Below, piece by piece: positions 6,251 to 7,236 of a stretch of 7,236 nt of DNA. Position numbers and translations under genes: made by a program. Source of the stretch: Clostridia bacterium (lineage in GTDB: Bacteria; Bacillota; Dehalobacteriia; UBA4068); contig JAAYYR010000119.1 of the NCBI GenBank assembly GCA_012515255.1, positions 1 through 7,236 of the forward strand, read 5' to 3'. The notes beneath the pieces were generated by a model. That model worked only from the letters and a program-made list of their open reading frames with translations, was not told the origin of the DNA and searched no databases. The stretch's first letter is position 1. Each line of letters starts with the position of its first letter.

Positions 6251-7236
6251 ATGTTTGAATTTAGTATTGTGGAAAAAGCTGATCCTCAGGTCGCGGCGGC
6301 GATAAATGCGGAGCTGGCGCGCCAGCGCGATAAGATCGAGTTGATTGCTTCGGAGAATTTCACTTCCCGCGCCGTAATGGCGGCCCAGGGTTCGGTGCTG
6401 ACGAATAAATATGCCGAGGGCTATCCGGGACGACGCTATTATGGCGGCTGCGAGTGTGTGGATATCGTGGAAGATCTGGCGCGGGAGCGCGCGAAGCAGC
6501 TCTTTGGCGCGGCGTTTGCTAATGTTCAGGCTCATAGCGGCGCGCAGGCCAATATGGCGGCCTACTTTGCTTTGCTCAAACTTGGCGACCGTATTTTAGG
6601 CATGAACCTGGCTCATGGCGGACACCTGACCCATGGCTCGCCGGTTAATTTCTCCGGGATACAATATGAGTTCCATGCCTATGGCGTTGAGCCGGATACG
6701 GAAACCATTGATTATGATAAATTGATGGATCAGGCCATGCAAATCAAGCCCGCGATGATCGTGGCCGGCGCCTCCGCTTATCCCCGCGCCATCGATTTTG
6801 CTAAATTCCGCGCTATCGCCGATGCCTGCGGCGCGCTGCTGATGACCGATATGGCGCATATTGCCGGTCTGGTGGCGGTGGGCGAGCATATGTCGCCGGT
6901 GCCTTATTGCGATGTCGTTACCTCCACGACGCATAAGACCTTGCGCGGCCCTCGCGGCGGACTTATCCTCACCAATGATGAGGAGATCGCCAAAAAAATC
7001 GATAAAGCGATTTTCCCCGGCATTCAGGGCGGCCCGCTGATGCATGTGATTGCCGCCAAGGCCGTGGCCTTTGGCGAGGCTTTGCAGCCCGACTATAAGG
7101 ACTATATCATCCGCGTAAAGAGAAACGCCCAGGTATTGGCCAAGACTTTGGCTGATAATGGATTGCGCATAGTCTCCGGCGGCACAGATAATCATCTGCT
7201 ATTGGTTGATGTGCGCTCCCTGGGCCTGACCGGCAA
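6251..7236 (+). CDS. glyA: Serine hydroxymethyltransferase, N-terminal ~80% (3' truncated by window edge)
   Basis: The first 328 codons of a PLP-dependent serine hydroxymethyltransferase, which is usually about 415 residues. The enzyme converts serine and tetrahydrofolate to glycine and 5,10-methylene-tetrahydrofolate in the cytoplasm, the main source of one-carbon units. Visible motifs are LIASENFTS (31-39), GYPGRRYYGG (57-66), AHSGAQANMA (94-103) and DMAHIAGLV (200-208), with D200 and H203 near the cofactor. TSTTHKTLRGPRGG (224-237) contains the Schiff-base lysine K229, the same number as in E. coli. FPGIQGGP is at 255-262. All active-site elements in this portion look intact. GGAGG at 6239-6243 is 7 bases before the ATG. 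An extended -10 promoter just upstream suggests expression independent of, or in addition to, the era-recO transcript. No stop is reached before the window ends. Confidence 0.97.
   Translation, partial: MFEFSIVEKADPQVAAAINAELARQRDKIELIASENFTSRAVMAAQGSVLTNKYAEGYPGRRYYGGCECVDIVEDLARERAKQLFGAAFANVQAHSGAQANMAAYFALLKLGDRILGMNLAHGGHLTHGSPVNFSGIQYEFHAYGVEPDTETIDYDKLMDQAMQIKPAMIVAGASAYPRAIDFAKFRAIADACGALLMTDMAHIAGLVAVGEHMSPVPYCDVVTSTTHKTLRGPRGGLILTNDEEIAKKIDKAIFPGIQGGPLMHVIAAKAVAFGEALQPDYKDYIIRVKRNAQVLAKTLADNGLRIVSGGTDNHLLLVDVRSLGLTG

Noticed and set aside
6596..7195. Minus-strand open frame of 199 codons
   Set aside because: It is antisense to glyA, which has full serine hydroxymethyltransferase motifs. 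The predicted product is low-complexity and matches nothing I recognise.

Overview
This window looks like a chromosomal housekeeping block from a Gram-positive-type bacterium of the phylum Bacillota, most likely a clostridial or negativicute relative with a moderately GC-rich genome. The evidence is the gene order phoH - pgpH (yqfF) - ybeY - ... - era - recO, which is the classical order in that phylum. Strong AGGAGG-type ribosome binding sites and a DUF3048 (YerB-type) lipoprotein also fit. All seven genes lie on the + strand. I see no mobile element, CRISPR array, tRNA or rRNA, and no recognisable intrinsic terminator. The species cannot be named from this sequence alone.

Layout: 1-417 is the 3' part of phoH. 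457-2658 is pgpH, a membrane HD-domain protein of the cyclic-di-AMP phosphodiesterase family. 2651-3118 is ybeY, an RNA-processing metalloprotein overlapping pgpH by 8 bases. A 210-base gap with no convincing gene follows. 3329-4357 encodes a DUF3048 lipoprotein, in the place where dgkA and cdd usually sit. 4362-5270 is era, a ribosome-assembly GTPase, 4 bases after the lipoprotein gene. A 150-base gap precedes recO (5421-6173). An extended -10 promoter at the end of recO probably drives glyA (6251 to the window end, truncated).

How the genes fit together: PhoH, YbeY and Era are the RNA and ribosome-maturation group. YbeY and Era are both tied in the literature to 16S rRNA 3'-end maturation and small-subunit assembly. 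PgpH controls cyclic-di-AMP, and RecO loads RecA in recombinational repair. GlyA supplies glycine and one-carbon units and appears to have its own promoter.

The one striking anomaly is in era. Codon 43, normally a conserved glutamine just before the switch I threonines, is TAG at 4488-4490. The reading frame on both sides is otherwise complete and conserved. A one-base C-to-T change (CAG to TAG) explains it. The candidates are a sequencing or assembly error, a very recent nonsense mutation, or suppression of UAG. Three other genes here (phoH, recO and era itself) end in TAG, so wholesale reassignment of UAG is unlikely. Otherwise the region is ordinary, and I do not see a previously undescribed system in it.
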